From Oleiagrimonas citrea (GTDB lineage: Bacteria > Pseudomonadota > Gammaproteobacteria > Xanthomonadales > Rhodanobacteraceae), in contig NZ_JAAZQD010000004.1 in the NCBI RefSeq assembly GCF_012395255.1, positions 62,001-126,000 of the forward strand: a stretch of 64,000 nucleotides of DNA, in the 5' to 3' direction. Below are positions 26,516-36,802 of the stretch, piece after piece. The position numbers and the translations under genes are program-made. The notes under the pieces were generated by a model. That model had not been told where the DNA came from and ran no database searches. It saw nothing but the letters and a program-made list of their open reading frames with translations. Positions within the stretch are counted from its first letter, which is position 1, and every line of letters starts with the position of its first letter.

Positions 26516-27580
26516 TCAACGAACGGGCTGCATGGCTGCCAGGTATTCGTCCGAGTAGTCGATCCGGAATTCCTGCCACATCACCAGATGGTCGGACATC
26601 TGGAAGGTTCGCCATTGGCGGAAGCTGAGCTTGCCGCGCTGGGTCTCGAATCGCGCAGCGTCCTCGGCTTCGCGGAACACGTACTGGTAGTAGTCGAACA
26701 CGCCGGCGCGTTCGGTGGGTTGGAAACGGAACTTGTACGAACCGCTCGCGATCTGGTCGTAGTGCTTCTTCTTGTCGACGTTGCTGCCGGGTACTTGCTG
26801 CAACTCGGGCGACACCGAAAAACGGCCGCCTTCGGTCAGCGCCTCCATGGTCTGGTCTTTGCGGTTGAAGATGTTGAAGTCGCCCAGCAGGACCAGGTTT
26901 TCACCGTTGATCTTCACCTTCTCGCCGCCGCGGTCGACGGTGTGCTTGCGTGTGCGTTTGCTCAGCAGCTTGACCAGCGAGCGAATCTCCTCGACCCGTT
27001 TCTTGTCGTTGGCACTCTTGGTGCCGTAGTAGATGTGCACCGTGCACAGCGAGAAACGCGCCCAGCCGCAGTGCCAGTTGGTGATGAACGGCGTGCGTGC
27101 GAATTGCAGCGTCTGGAGGTCGCCCGGAATGACCAACTGGCCGGCCAGACCGCCGAACTGGACCTTGCGTGTGTCGTACAGGAACACCATGCGTTCGCCG
27201 TTGCCGCGGCGACCCTGGGTCACGTCGGTATAGATGCAGTCCCAATGCTTGCCGAGCGCGGCTCGCAGGCGGTCGAGCGCGTTCAAGTCCTCGCGCACTT
27301 CCTGCACCGCGACCAGATCGAACTGATCGATGATCTCGGCCATGTAGTAGATGGCTTCGTCGGTGCGTGCGCCGCCCTTGCCGGAGTCGAACTCGCGGAT
27401 GTTCCAGGTGGCGATGAGCAGGTTTTCGCGCAGGTCGCGCTCGGGAATCGGCACCCCTGCATCCGGCACCTCTTCACTCGGTGTTGGAGGGCGGAACCCT
27501 TTACGCAGCCGTTGCAGTCCTTCGACGATGTGCTTGCGTTGACGCGCCGGGAGACGCTTGAGCGGGTAGTAGTACGGCAT
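26516..27580 (-). CDS. Endonuclease/exonuclease/phosphatase-fold protein
   Basis: 354 residues. EEP (DNase I-like) motifs in order: LLIATWNIREF, LVAVQEVREDL, ARFSLCTVHIYYG, LVLLGDFNIFNRKD and MSDHLVMWQEF, covering the metal-binding Asn/Glu, catalytic His and Asp-x-Asn, and the closing Ser-Asp-His. The N-terminal 50 residues are basic. No signal peptide is obvious, so probably cytoplasmic; it could act on DNA, RNA or a phosphoester. Sits alone between two maltodextrin blocks with no functional link visible. Confidence 0.82.
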   Translation of the reverse strand: MPYYYPLKRLPARQRKHIVEGLQRLRKGFRPPTPSEEVPDAGVPIPERDLRENLLIATWNIREFDSGKGGARTDEAIYYMAEIIDQFDLVAVQEVREDLNALDRLRAALGKHWDCIYTDVTQGRRGNGERMVFLYDTRKVQFGGLAGQLVIPGDLQTLQFARTPFITNWHCGWARFSLCTVHIYYGTKSANDKKRVEEIRSLVKLLSKRTRKHTVDRGGEKVKINGENLVLLGDFNIFNRKDQTMEALTEGGRFSVSPELQQVPGSNVDKKKHYDQIASGSYKFRFQPTERAGVFDYYQYVFREAEDAARFETQRGKLSFRQWRTFQMSDHLVMWQEFRIDYSDEYLAAMQPVR

Positions 27581-27981
27581 GATCGATCCAACTCCCTGTA
27601 ACGATGCGGCGTCCCGGACCGAAGACGGTTGTGTTCTGGCCGTGGATACGTGCGACCTGCCTGGCGTCCACGCCGGATCGCTGCATGCCCCATGTCGTCC
27701 GACCGCGCATGGCAGGGCAGTCGGGCCCCTCAGGCAAGCCTTCGATCATCGTCGTAGGGAATCAATACGACGGAAGGCGTAGTCCCGCCTGTATTTGCAG
27801 GAAAGGCGAAGCGGGTCTCGGTTGAGGCTCGCGTTGGGGCCGAGTTGTTCATTTGTGCGATCGTACTTGCGAGACACCAGCCATCACCGTCATGCCAGGA
27901 CGGCTTGCCGCGAAGACGTGCATCGGGGTTAGGGTAGGACGGCAGGCGCGCATGCTGCGCGTGGGGCTTCCGGAATCGAGC
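27581..27981. other. Gene-free divergent intergenic region
   Basis: About 400 bp between the divergent EEP gene and the cation transporter gene. No operator copy, hairpin terminator or family-like frame was seen. Confidence 0.45.
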
Positions 27982-28569
27982 ATGAACTCCATGGATCGCA
28001 CATTGCGCAAGGTCGTCGCACTGGTGGCTGTACTGAATCTGGCGTATTTCGGCGTCGAATTCGCGCTCGCGCTGTCCATCGGCTCGGTGTCGCTGTTTGC
28101 CGATTCCATCGATTTTCTGGAGGATACGGCGGTCAATCTCCTGATCGTCGTGGCGCTCGGGTGGAGTCTGAGGCGTCGTGCGCGGGTCGGAATGGGCATG
28201 GCTGCCCTGCTGCTCGTGCCCAGCGTGTCGACGCTTTGGATGGCCTGGCAGAAGTTGTCCGTTCCCGTGGCGCCCGACGCCACGCTGCTTTCATTGACGG
28301 GAACGGGAGCGCTTGCGGTCAATCTGTTCTGCGCCTACCTGCTGGCGCGTTACCGCCACGTTGGCGGTAGTCTCACGCGCGCTGCATGGTTGTCGGCGCG
28401 GAACGATGCGCTGGCCAATGTCGCGATCGTCCTGGCCGGGCTGGTCACTGCGGTGACGGTCTCGCCCTGGCCGGATCTGGTCGTTGGCCTGGGAATATTC
28501 CTGATCAATCTCGATGCCGCGCGCGAGATCTATGAGGCGGCCCGGAAGGAGCGGGTGGCCGCTTCCTGA
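27982..28569 (+). CDS. Short cation-diffusion-facilitator-like membrane protein
   Basis: 195 residues from ATG 27982 (MNSMDRTLRKVV). Six hydrophobic segments with the CDF pattern: SVSLFADSIDFLEDTAVN in the second helix (Asp pair spaced as in CzcD-type zinc sites) and ARNDALANVAIVLAG in the fifth. It lacks the cytoplasmic C-terminal metal-sensing domain of normal 300-residue CDF exporters, so it is a short-form member; substrate unknown, likely Zn, Co or another divalent ion. An ATG at 27952 is an alternative start. Confidence 0.75.
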   Translation: MNSMDRTLRKVVALVAVLNLAYFGVEFALALSIGSVSLFADSIDFLEDTAVNLLIVVALGWSLRRRARVGMGMAALLLVPSVSTLWMAWQKLSVPVAPDATLLSLTGTGALAVNLFCAYLLARYRHVGGSLTRAAWLSARNDALANVAIVLAGLVTAVTVSPWPDLVVGLGIFLINLDAAREIYEAARKERVAAS

Positions 28570-28734
28570 GGCTGCGTCAGGTCAGCGCAGCGTTCGCCAT
28601 GCCAGGGGTGATGCCTGTGGATCTGCGGCGATGCATCAGGCGCATCGCGGACAAGCGGTGCTACTTGGCGATCCGGCTCGGCGGAGGGTATGGTCGGGAT
28701 GGAATTCCGGCTCGCTTCAGCGAGGGCGTGCTCC

Positions 28735-29094
28735 ATGATGAAGAACCTGATTCCCAAGGTGTTCTACGACGATCTGCAGGATGGCCTGGATCTGTTCGTG
28801 GGTGGTCTCGGTTTCGAGGTGATGTATCGCGACGACACGCTGGCCGTGGTGGCACGGGACGGTGCCAAGGCATACCTGGTCGAGAATGCCGACTACGCGG
28901 CCATGGATCGGCCGGAGTTGGCGATCGAGACGGACGACATCGACGCGCTGCATGCGGAAATCTCCGCGCGCGGGCCGCAATGGCTGCATCCCAACGTGCC
29001 GAAGGTGATCATACAGCCGTGGGGCGCGCGCGAATTCGCGGTGCTGGACAGCACCACGGTCTGCGTCGTGTTCCGGGAGTGGCCGGCGGATTAG
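28735..29094 (+). CDS. VOC-family (glyoxalase/bleomycin-resistance fold) protein
   Basis: 119 residues starting at a double ATG (28735/28738). MKNLIPKVFYDDLQDGLDLF, LGFEVMYRD and REFAVLDSTTVCVVF give the paired beta-alpha-beta-beta-beta layout of the vicinal-oxygen-chelate fold. Some family members resist antibiotics or isomerise small molecules; nothing here points to a substrate. The metal ligands are not obvious, so it may bind without catalysing. Short gap to the GFA gene, same strand. Confidence 0.72.
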   Translation: MMKNLIPKVFYDDLQDGLDLFVGGLGFEVMYRDDTLAVVARDGAKAYLVENADYAAMDRPELAIETDDIDALHAEISARGPQWLHPNVPKVIIQPWGAREFAVLDSTTVCVVFREWPAD

Positions 29095-29165
29095 ACTGGC
29101 CGGATTCGTTCTGGCAGGACCGCAGACCTATTCACCAGAGCGCCGCATAACGTGGAGTACGGAAC

Positions 29166-29606
29166 ATGCTGATTCGGGGCCGCTGTCATTGCGGAAACAT
29201 CGAATTCTCTCTGCGCTGGGAACCCGACCCATCACGGATTCCGGCGCGCGCCTGCGATTGCTCGTTCTGTACTCGGCACGGCGGCGTGTGGACGTCGCAT
29301 CCCGATGCGTCGTTGCGCATCGCGCTGCACGACCCGGCGCGTGTTTCCCGCTATGCCTTCGGCACACGCACGGCGGATTTTCTCGTCTGCGCGCACTGCG
29401 GCGTGGTGCCGGTGGCGGTCAGTCGCATCGAAGGTCGCCGCTATGCCGTGGTCAACGTGAACACGTTCGTCGGGATCGAGCCTTCCCTGCTGCAGCGCGT
29501 GTCGTCGCATCTCGGCGAGGAAAGCCGGGATGCCCGTCTGGACCGACGCAGCAAGAACTGGATCGCGGACGTCGAGTACGTCGACGAAGGTGAGTGGGAG
29601 GCGTGA
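29166..29606 (+). CDS. GFA-family zinc protein (CENP-V fold)
   Basis: 146 residues. Zinc-binding cysteines RCHCGNIEFSL near the N-terminus, CDCSFCTRHGG in the middle and VCAHCGVVPV: the pattern of the glutathione-dependent formaldehyde-activating (GFA) family. Most members are uncharacterised; some help the spontaneous condensation of formaldehyde with glutathione. Located between a VOC-fold gene and a small membrane protein gene, same strand, possibly one transcript of detoxification-type genes. Confidence 0.85.
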   Translation: MLIRGRCHCGNIEFSLRWEPDPSRIPARACDCSFCTRHGGVWTSHPDASLRIALHDPARVSRYAFGTRTADFLVCAHCGVVPVAVSRIEGRRYAVVNVNTFVGIEPSLLQRVSSHLGEESRDARLDRRSKNWIADVEYVDEGEWEA

Positions 29607-29740
29607 ACGTTCTCACGTTCGGAACGGTACGCGTCGCGCGCCGGTTCGTTCGAATGGCCTAGGAGGAATGCGCCGATGGATGGCGCGGTCCCGTCGGGCA
29701 TACTTTCCATGGTGGTCATGCACGTTGGAGGGGAGAGCGC

Positions 29741-30160
29741 ATGAGCAAGGCACCGAAGTGGTTCATTCCGGTGGCGGTGGTTGCGCTGCTGTGGAATCTG
29801 CTGGGTTGTGCGGCATACCTGGTGGACGTCACCTTGGCGCCGGAGGACGTGGCGAAGATGGCGGCGGCCGAGCAGGCGATGTATGCGGCGAGGCCGGCAT
29901 GGGCCATCGCCGCGACGGCCACGGCAGTATGGTTCGGCGCGGCGGGTTCCCTCGGCCTGGTGCTGCGCCGGCGTTGGGCGATGCCCGTGCTGGTGTTGTC
30001 GCTGCTTGGCGTGATCGCGCAGGACATCGCGGTGTTCGGTCTGATGCGAAGCGTGGCCATACCGGCTCCGGCGTATGTGCTGCAGGGACTGGTGCTGCTG
30101 GTCGCCATCGCGCTGGTGTGGATGGCGCGGACCGGCATCAAACGGAACTGGCTGCGTTAG
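29741..30160 (+). CDS. Small four-helix integral membrane protein, unknown function
   Basis: 139 residues with four hydrophobic segments: FIPVAVVALLWNLLGCAAYL, WAIAATATAVWFGAAGSLGL, AMPVLVLSLLGVIAQDIAVF and AYVLQGLVLLVAIALVWMA, then a basic tail (RTGIKRNWLR). A GGGG-rich ribosome site (GGAGGGGAG) lies just before ATG. I recall similar unnamed proteins in xanthomonads and sphingomonads, with no known role. Ends close to the terminator of the convergent GH13 gene. Confidence 0.72.
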   Translation: MSKAPKWFIPVAVVALLWNLLGCAAYLVDVTLAPEDVAKMAAAEQAMYAARPAWAIAATATAVWFGAAGSLGLVLRRRWAMPVLVLSLLGVIAQDIAVFGLMRSVAIPAPAYVLQGLVLLVAIALVWMARTGIKRNWLR

Positions 30161-30173
30161 GTTTTCCGCTTGC

Positions 30174-30207
30174 AAAAAGTCACACCGCCCATTGCGGGCG
30201 GCGTGAC
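30174..30207 (-). terminator. Terminator of the minus-strand GH13 gene
   Basis: GTCAC-A-CCGCCC pairs with GGGCGG-C-GTGAC (30179-30207). On the minus strand it ends in TTTTT (A-run at 30174-30178). It may also stop the convergent membrane protein transcript. Confidence 0.8.
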
Positions 30208-30220
30208 GGGTCGTGCGTGA

Positions 30221-32251
<2,031 letters not shown>

Positions 32252-32418
32252 TCATGCGCCGCGCGGCCGTGAACGGACTCGGCGCGGCAGATTCCCCCGT
32301 GTCGCATCGGCTTCCGACGCGCGTCCGGTGCGGCGGAAGCCTGTCCGGCGTGGGCCGCCGGATCGTTGTCATGGACCGCGTGCCGGTGGCCGCGGTCTCG
32401 TTGTTGGTTCGTTGTTGT

Positions 32419-34764
32419 TCAGTGCAGCGTGATGGCGCGTGCGTGGCGCGCATCCAGCCGTACCCAGGTCACCGGGCCGTAGCGGTCGTGCCCGGTGGCC
32501 CAGCCTTCGCCATCGGCATTTCGCAGCGCATCCAGGTCGGCGTAGCGTCGGGATACGCCGGTGATCGTTTGGGCGTCGGTGCCGTGAATCTTCACCAGGT
32601 AGTGGCGCAGGTCTGGCGTGTAGCGGCCCGATGGCGCGTCGATGCGGAAGTGCACGCCATTCGCGTCGCGCCGCGTGCTCAGGCGCTGCAGGTAATACAC
32701 GCCATGTTCGTAGGCGTAGGTGCGACCATCGTCGTCGTAATAGTCGAAGTGCGTAGCGTGCGCAGCCGGGAACACGTCGACCGTGATGGTCTTCACCGGA
32801 TGCTGGCCGACGTAGTCCATCACCGGCTGGGTCGGAATGATCGCACCCTGGCGGATGAACAGCGGGATGTCGCGCCAGTCGGTGCTGTCGGTGTTCAGCG
32901 TGATGATTCGTCCGCCTGCGTAGCGCGCGCCGGTGAACCAGTTGGTCCAGGTGCCGGCGGGCAGGTAGATGTGTTTCTTCGTCTGGTTCTGTTTCACCAC
33001 CGGGGACACCAGCAGGCTGTCACCGAACATCCACGCACCGACGTCATTGCGGACCTTCGGATCGTGCGGCCAGTCGAAGGTCAGCGGACGCACCAGACCG
33101 ACGCCGTGCGCGTGGTACTGCCAGGCGTAGGCGTAGATGTAGGGCAGCAGGCGATAGCGCAGGCGAATGGCGGCGGTGGCCGCGCGTTCGGCTCTGGCAC
33201 CGTAATGCCATGGTTGGCGTTTTTGGCTGGAATCGCCGTGCACGCGGAAGATCGGCACGAAGGCGGCGAACTGCATCCAGCGGGCGTAGTTCTGGTTCGA
33301 CGGATGCCCCTTGAAGCCTCCGGTATCCATGCCCCAAAGCATCGCGCCGGTGTCGATGGAAGCCAGCATGCGCTGGCGCTGGCCGGCCATGCTGGTGAAG
33401 CCCGTCTTGATGTCGCCCGACCACAGGCCGTAGGCGTAGCGCTGCGAGCCGAGCCAGAAGTTGCGGTTGATCGACCACACGCGCAGGTCGGTGTGGGCGC
33501 GCTGGGCGTCGTACAGCGATCGCTGCATGTTGAGGAACTGGGTGTCGTCGCCGGTCTCGTCGGCCTCGTCGTTCCACCAGCCGACGATGCCCTCGTCGAA
33601 GGAGTACTTCATGGCCAGTTTGCCGAACCACTGACGTGTCAGCGGCAGGTCGAAATCGACGTCCTTGACCGGCTTGTGCGAGAAATAGTCGTTGCTGACC
33701 TTCTCGCCGGGGACCCAGAGGTGGTGCGCGGTGGCGAAGCGGCCTTCCACGGTGTTCACGTGGATGCGCGGCTTCATGATGCCGGTCAGCTGCATCCCCT
33801 CAGCGGCCAGCTCTTTGGCCAGTTTGCCGGATGGACCGTCGGGGAATTTCTTAGGATTCCAGCGGAATTCGCCGTAGTGATCCTCGCCCCAGGCTTTCCA
33901 GTCGAAATCGAGCGTGAAGTTGTCGATCGGGATGTGCTTGGCGCGGTAGGTGTGGACGATGTCCAGCAATTCTTTCTGGTCGATGCCCCATTGGCTGTTG
34001 GTGAAGCCCATGGCCCATTTTGGGAACAAGGGAGCGTGACCGCTGAGGTCGGCGACCGCGGCGAAGATGGCCTTCGGGTCGCCGGCAATCAGGTAGTAGT
34101 CCGCATCCGGTCGCGACAGTCCGTCGATGCGCATGCGGTGGTCGTCGAGATCGAATCGCGCGCCCTTGCTGTCGACCAGCACGGCGAAACCGTCGGTGCT
34201 CCATACCAGCGGCGCGCCGGCATGGCCCTGATGACCGGCTTTGGCGACCTGCCGACCGTGCCGCAGCAGGTCCGCGCCGGCTTTCTCGAAGGCGTCGAAG
34301 CCGCCGATGCCGTATAGCGGCGCGTTGGCCGAGAAGCCGAGATCGATGCGGCCCTTGGCCAGGGTATCCAGCTGGGTCTGCGACAACAGCGGGCGGGTGG
34401 CTCCGGGGCGGCGCACGGACAACGTTTCGCGCTGGGTATCGACGTCGACCAGAAGCCCGGCGGCGCGCAAGGTGATGTGCTGGCCCGAGTGCTGAATCTT
34501 CACCGGATGCTGCGCGTTGCGAGGCGCGTGTTTCGACATGACCAGTGTGGGCGGCGTGTGCCGGTCACCAGGCTGGAAATGCACGTGCAGCACATTGTCG
34601 CGCACCAGTTGCAGCGACAGCGTGCCGTGGTCGATCTTCAGGCTTACGCCATCGTCGGCGACGATCCGCGCGAGTGGCTTCGGTGAGGAAGCGTGCGCAG
34701 GCATCGCCGAGATGGACGCGGCTGCGCCGAACAGGAGTACTCCGCAGAGCGTACGAATGGGCAT
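32419..34764 (-). CDS. Exported GH31 alpha-glucosidase
   Basis: 781 residues from ATG 34764, giving the signal peptide MPIRTLCGVLLFGAAASISA; an ATG at 34785 lacks a ribosome site. GH31 features: nucleophile Asp region EGIVGWWNDEADETGDD, the substrate-site MLWGMDTGGFKGHPS, then ARWMQFAAFVPIFRVHGDSS and FDWPHDPKVRND. Family members remove terminal alpha-linked glucose (or transfer it). Probably periplasmic, trimming dextrins for uptake. An operator copy lies about 340 bp upstream; the GH13 gene at 30221 may be read from the same promoter. Confidence 0.87.
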   Translation of the reverse strand: MPIRTLCGVLLFGAAASISAMPAHASSPKPLARIVADDGVSLKIDHGTLSLQLVRDNVLHVHFQPGDRHTPPTLVMSKHAPRNAQHPVKIQHSGQHITLRAAGLLVDVDTQRETLSVRRPGATRPLLSQTQLDTLAKGRIDLGFSANAPLYGIGGFDAFEKAGADLLRHGRQVAKAGHQGHAGAPLVWSTDGFAVLVDSKGARFDLDDHRMRIDGLSRPDADYYLIAGDPKAIFAAVADLSGHAPLFPKWAMGFTNSQWGIDQKELLDIVHTYRAKHIPIDNFTLDFDWKAWGEDHYGEFRWNPKKFPDGPSGKLAKELAAEGMQLTGIMKPRIHVNTVEGRFATAHHLWVPGEKVSNDYFSHKPVKDVDFDLPLTRQWFGKLAMKYSFDEGIVGWWNDEADETGDDTQFLNMQRSLYDAQRAHTDLRVWSINRNFWLGSQRYAYGLWSGDIKTGFTSMAGQRQRMLASIDTGAMLWGMDTGGFKGHPSNQNYARWMQFAAFVPIFRVHGDSSQKRQPWHYGARAERAATAAIRLRYRLLPYIYAYAWQYHAHGVGLVRPLTFDWPHDPKVRNDVGAWMFGDSLLVSPVVKQNQTKKHIYLPAGTWTNWFTGARYAGGRIITLNTDSTDWRDIPLFIRQGAIIPTQPVMDYVGQHPVKTITVDVFPAAHATHFDYYDDDGRTYAYEHGVYYLQRLSTRRDANGVHFRIDAPSGRYTPDLRHYLVKIHGTDAQTITGVSRRYADLDALRNADGEGWATGHDRYGPVTWVRLDARHARAITLH

Positions 34765-35182
34765 GGTCGGAAAGCCTTTATGCATGCAGTGCTGTCGTGA
34801 AGCGTTCGTTCTCGCAACGCTTCACCGAAAAAGGATGGAAGAGGGCGTGTATTTCGCGATAGCGTCCGATCAGGCCGCGGTGTGCTGCGCATGCCGGTGG
34901 GATACGGTCTGACACCGCTGCAGGCGGCAGGTCGCGCAGTGCGCGGGTCGTCGGCGAATGGCGCGTGGGCATGGCATGTTCCCGGCGTGAAGGCTGATCG
35001 CAACGGGTGTATCGGACAGGTCCCCGGGTCACGCGCACGATGCGCGGGACGCGTTCTCTACGATGCCACGGCCGGGCCTTCCGCAGGCCTTAAATTGCCT
35101 TTACGCATACGTATTCATTGCGATGCATCGCGGGTTTCATGGGTGCTGCGATGCAGCAGATGCATACGGTTGCAGGGCACGC
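34765..35182. other. Gene-free promoter region of the GH31 unit
   Basis: 418 bp between the GH31 start and the halogenase stop. Contains operator copy 2 (35105-35118) and a weaker look-alike GCATACGGTTGCAG (35162-35175). Nothing else supported. Confidence 0.5.
35105..35118. promoter_or_regulatory. Operator copy 2, GCATACGTATTCAT
   Basis: Exact 14-bp copy upstream of the GH31-GH13 unit. A degenerate neighbour sits 44 bp further on at 35162-35175, so two bound sites are possible. Confidence 0.75.
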
Positions 35183-36697
35183 TCAGCGAGGCGGCGGCGG
35201 TGCCTTGCAGTGACGCTCGATGAATGCCTCGTGGGTCGGCATCTGATCCGTCGCGCGATTGAGCAGGGTGCGGATATGCGCGAGGAATTCGTCCAGTTGC
35301 TGCGGCGACACGGCGTCGGCCAGGGCGTGATAGCGCTGCGGTTCGATGTGCTGGCCGATCAGCACCTGCAGCCAGCCGACGTCGGTGAACAATTCCTCGC
35401 CGTCGCGGTAGATCTGGCCGCTGGCGCGAAAAACGTCCAGCTTGCGCTGAAGGCTGTCGGGAATCTCGATATGGCTGCAGTGTCGCCAGAAGGGCGTGTC
35501 GCGGCGCTCGGTGGCGCGGTAGTGCAGGATCAGGAAGTCGCGAATGCGTTCGTATTCGAAGCGGGTCTGGCGGTTGTATTCGTCGATCAGGGCCGGATCA
35601 AAACTGCGGTCCGGGAACATCGACAGCAGGCGACTGACGGCGGACTGGATCAAGTGGATGCCGGTCGACTCCAACGGTTCCATGAAGCCGGCGGAGAGAC
35701 CGATGGCGATGCAGTTGCGATGCCAGAAGCGGCGTCGGCAGCCGGTGTTGAAGCGCAGCAGCCGCGGTTCGGTCAGCGCCTTGCCTTCCAGGTTCGCTAG
35801 CAGTGTGGCGGCGGCCTCGTCGTCGCTGATGAAATCGCTGGCGTAGACATGGCCGTTGCCGTTGCGATGCTGCAATGGGATGCGCCATTGCCAGCCGGCC
35901 GCGCGCGCGTTGGCTTGGGTATAGGGTCGCAACGGCGCCATGCGGGAGCTGGCCACGGCCGTGGCGCGATTGCAGGGAAGCCAGTGGTTCCAGTCGTCGT
36001 AGCCAGCGTGCAGGGTCTGCTCGATCAGCAGGCCGCGAAAGCCCGAGCAGTCGACGAACAGGTCGCCCTCGATCACGTCCCCGTTTTCCAGTCGCACCGA
36101 TTCGATGAAGCCGTCGGTATCGCGCAGGCTCACGTCGACCACCTTGCCTTCCACGCGCTGCACCACGGCCGGATCGCATTGCTTGCGCAGGTAGCGCGCA
36201 TACAGTCCGGCATCGAGGTGATAGGCATGGCGTAGGCCGGTCAGCGGGCTGTCGCCGACGCGTTCCATCTGGGCCATGCGTCCGGCCTGGCACGCGTGGG
36301 CATTGATCGAGTAGGCCCACAGGTCGGGCGCGCCGTCGCGCTGTCGATCGCGAAGCCAGTAGTGCTGGAAGGGAATCAGGCCAAGCGGCAGGCCGATATC
36401 GCCGAAGGCGTGCAGATAGGAATCGCCGACGCGGCCCCAGTCGTTGAACTGGATGCCGAGCTTGTAGGTGCCCTGACTGGCCTTCAGGACTTCGCGTTCG
36501 TCGAGGCCCAGAAAGCGGTTGATGTGCTGGATCTGCGGAATGGTCGCTTCGCCCACGCCGACGGTGCCGATGGCGTCGGATTCGACGAGACGGATCGCCA
36601 GGTTCGGGCCGAACGCACGGCTCAGCAGTGCGGCGGTGATCCAGCCGGCGGTACCGCCGCCGAGGATGACGACCGTTCGGATGGGGGATGCGCTCAT
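35183..36697 (-). CDS. Tryptophan-halogenase-family flavoprotein
   Basis: 504 residues from ATG 36697; the longer frame would run through a terminator. FAD motif VVILGGGTAGWITAALL, then VGVGEATIPQI and GTYKLGIQFNDW with Lys79, matching the catalytic Lys of PrnA. The W-x-W-x-I-P motif is present (GWQWRIP), as is the Glu region FMEPLESTGIHL. All marks of a flavin-dependent halogenase are kept. Genes like this often sit beside TonB receptors in Xanthomonas and Caulobacter carbohydrate loci, with unknown true substrate. It follows the receptor gene and its terminator. Confidence 0.85.
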   Translation of the reverse strand: MSASPIRTVVILGGGTAGWITAALLSRAFGPNLAIRLVESDAIGTVGVGEATIPQIQHINRFLGLDEREVLKASQGTYKLGIQFNDWGRVGDSYLHAFGDIGLPLGLIPFQHYWLRDRQRDGAPDLWAYSINAHACQAGRMAQMERVGDSPLTGLRHAYHLDAGLYARYLRKQCDPAVVQRVEGKVVDVSLRDTDGFIESVRLENGDVIEGDLFVDCSGFRGLLIEQTLHAGYDDWNHWLPCNRATAVASSRMAPLRPYTQANARAAGWQWRIPLQHRNGNGHVYASDFISDDEAAATLLANLEGKALTEPRLLRFNTGCRRRFWHRNCIAIGLSAGFMEPLESTGIHLIQSAVSRLLSMFPDRSFDPALIDEYNRQTRFEYERIRDFLILHYRATERRDTPFWRHCSHIEIPDSLQRKLDVFRASGQIYRDGEELFTDVGWLQVLIGQHIEPQRYHALADAVSPQQLDEFLAHIRTLLNRATDQMPTHEAFIERHCKAPPPPR

Positions 36698-36734
36698 GAG
36701 TCCGGATTCCATGTCGGTTGTCGGATCGACAGGC

Positions 36735-36769
36735 AAAAAAAAGCCCCGTTGATGCTACGCAACGGGGCT
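36735..36769 (-). terminator. Terminator between the TonB receptor and halogenase genes
   Basis: AGCCCCGTTG / CAACGGGGCT, ten perfect pairs (36742-36751 with 36760-36769), ending on the minus strand in eight T. It would lower halogenase expression relative to the receptor. Confidence 0.9.
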
Positions 36770-36802
36770 GATCTGGGCAAAGCCAGAGAGAGAAGTGCCT
36801 AC

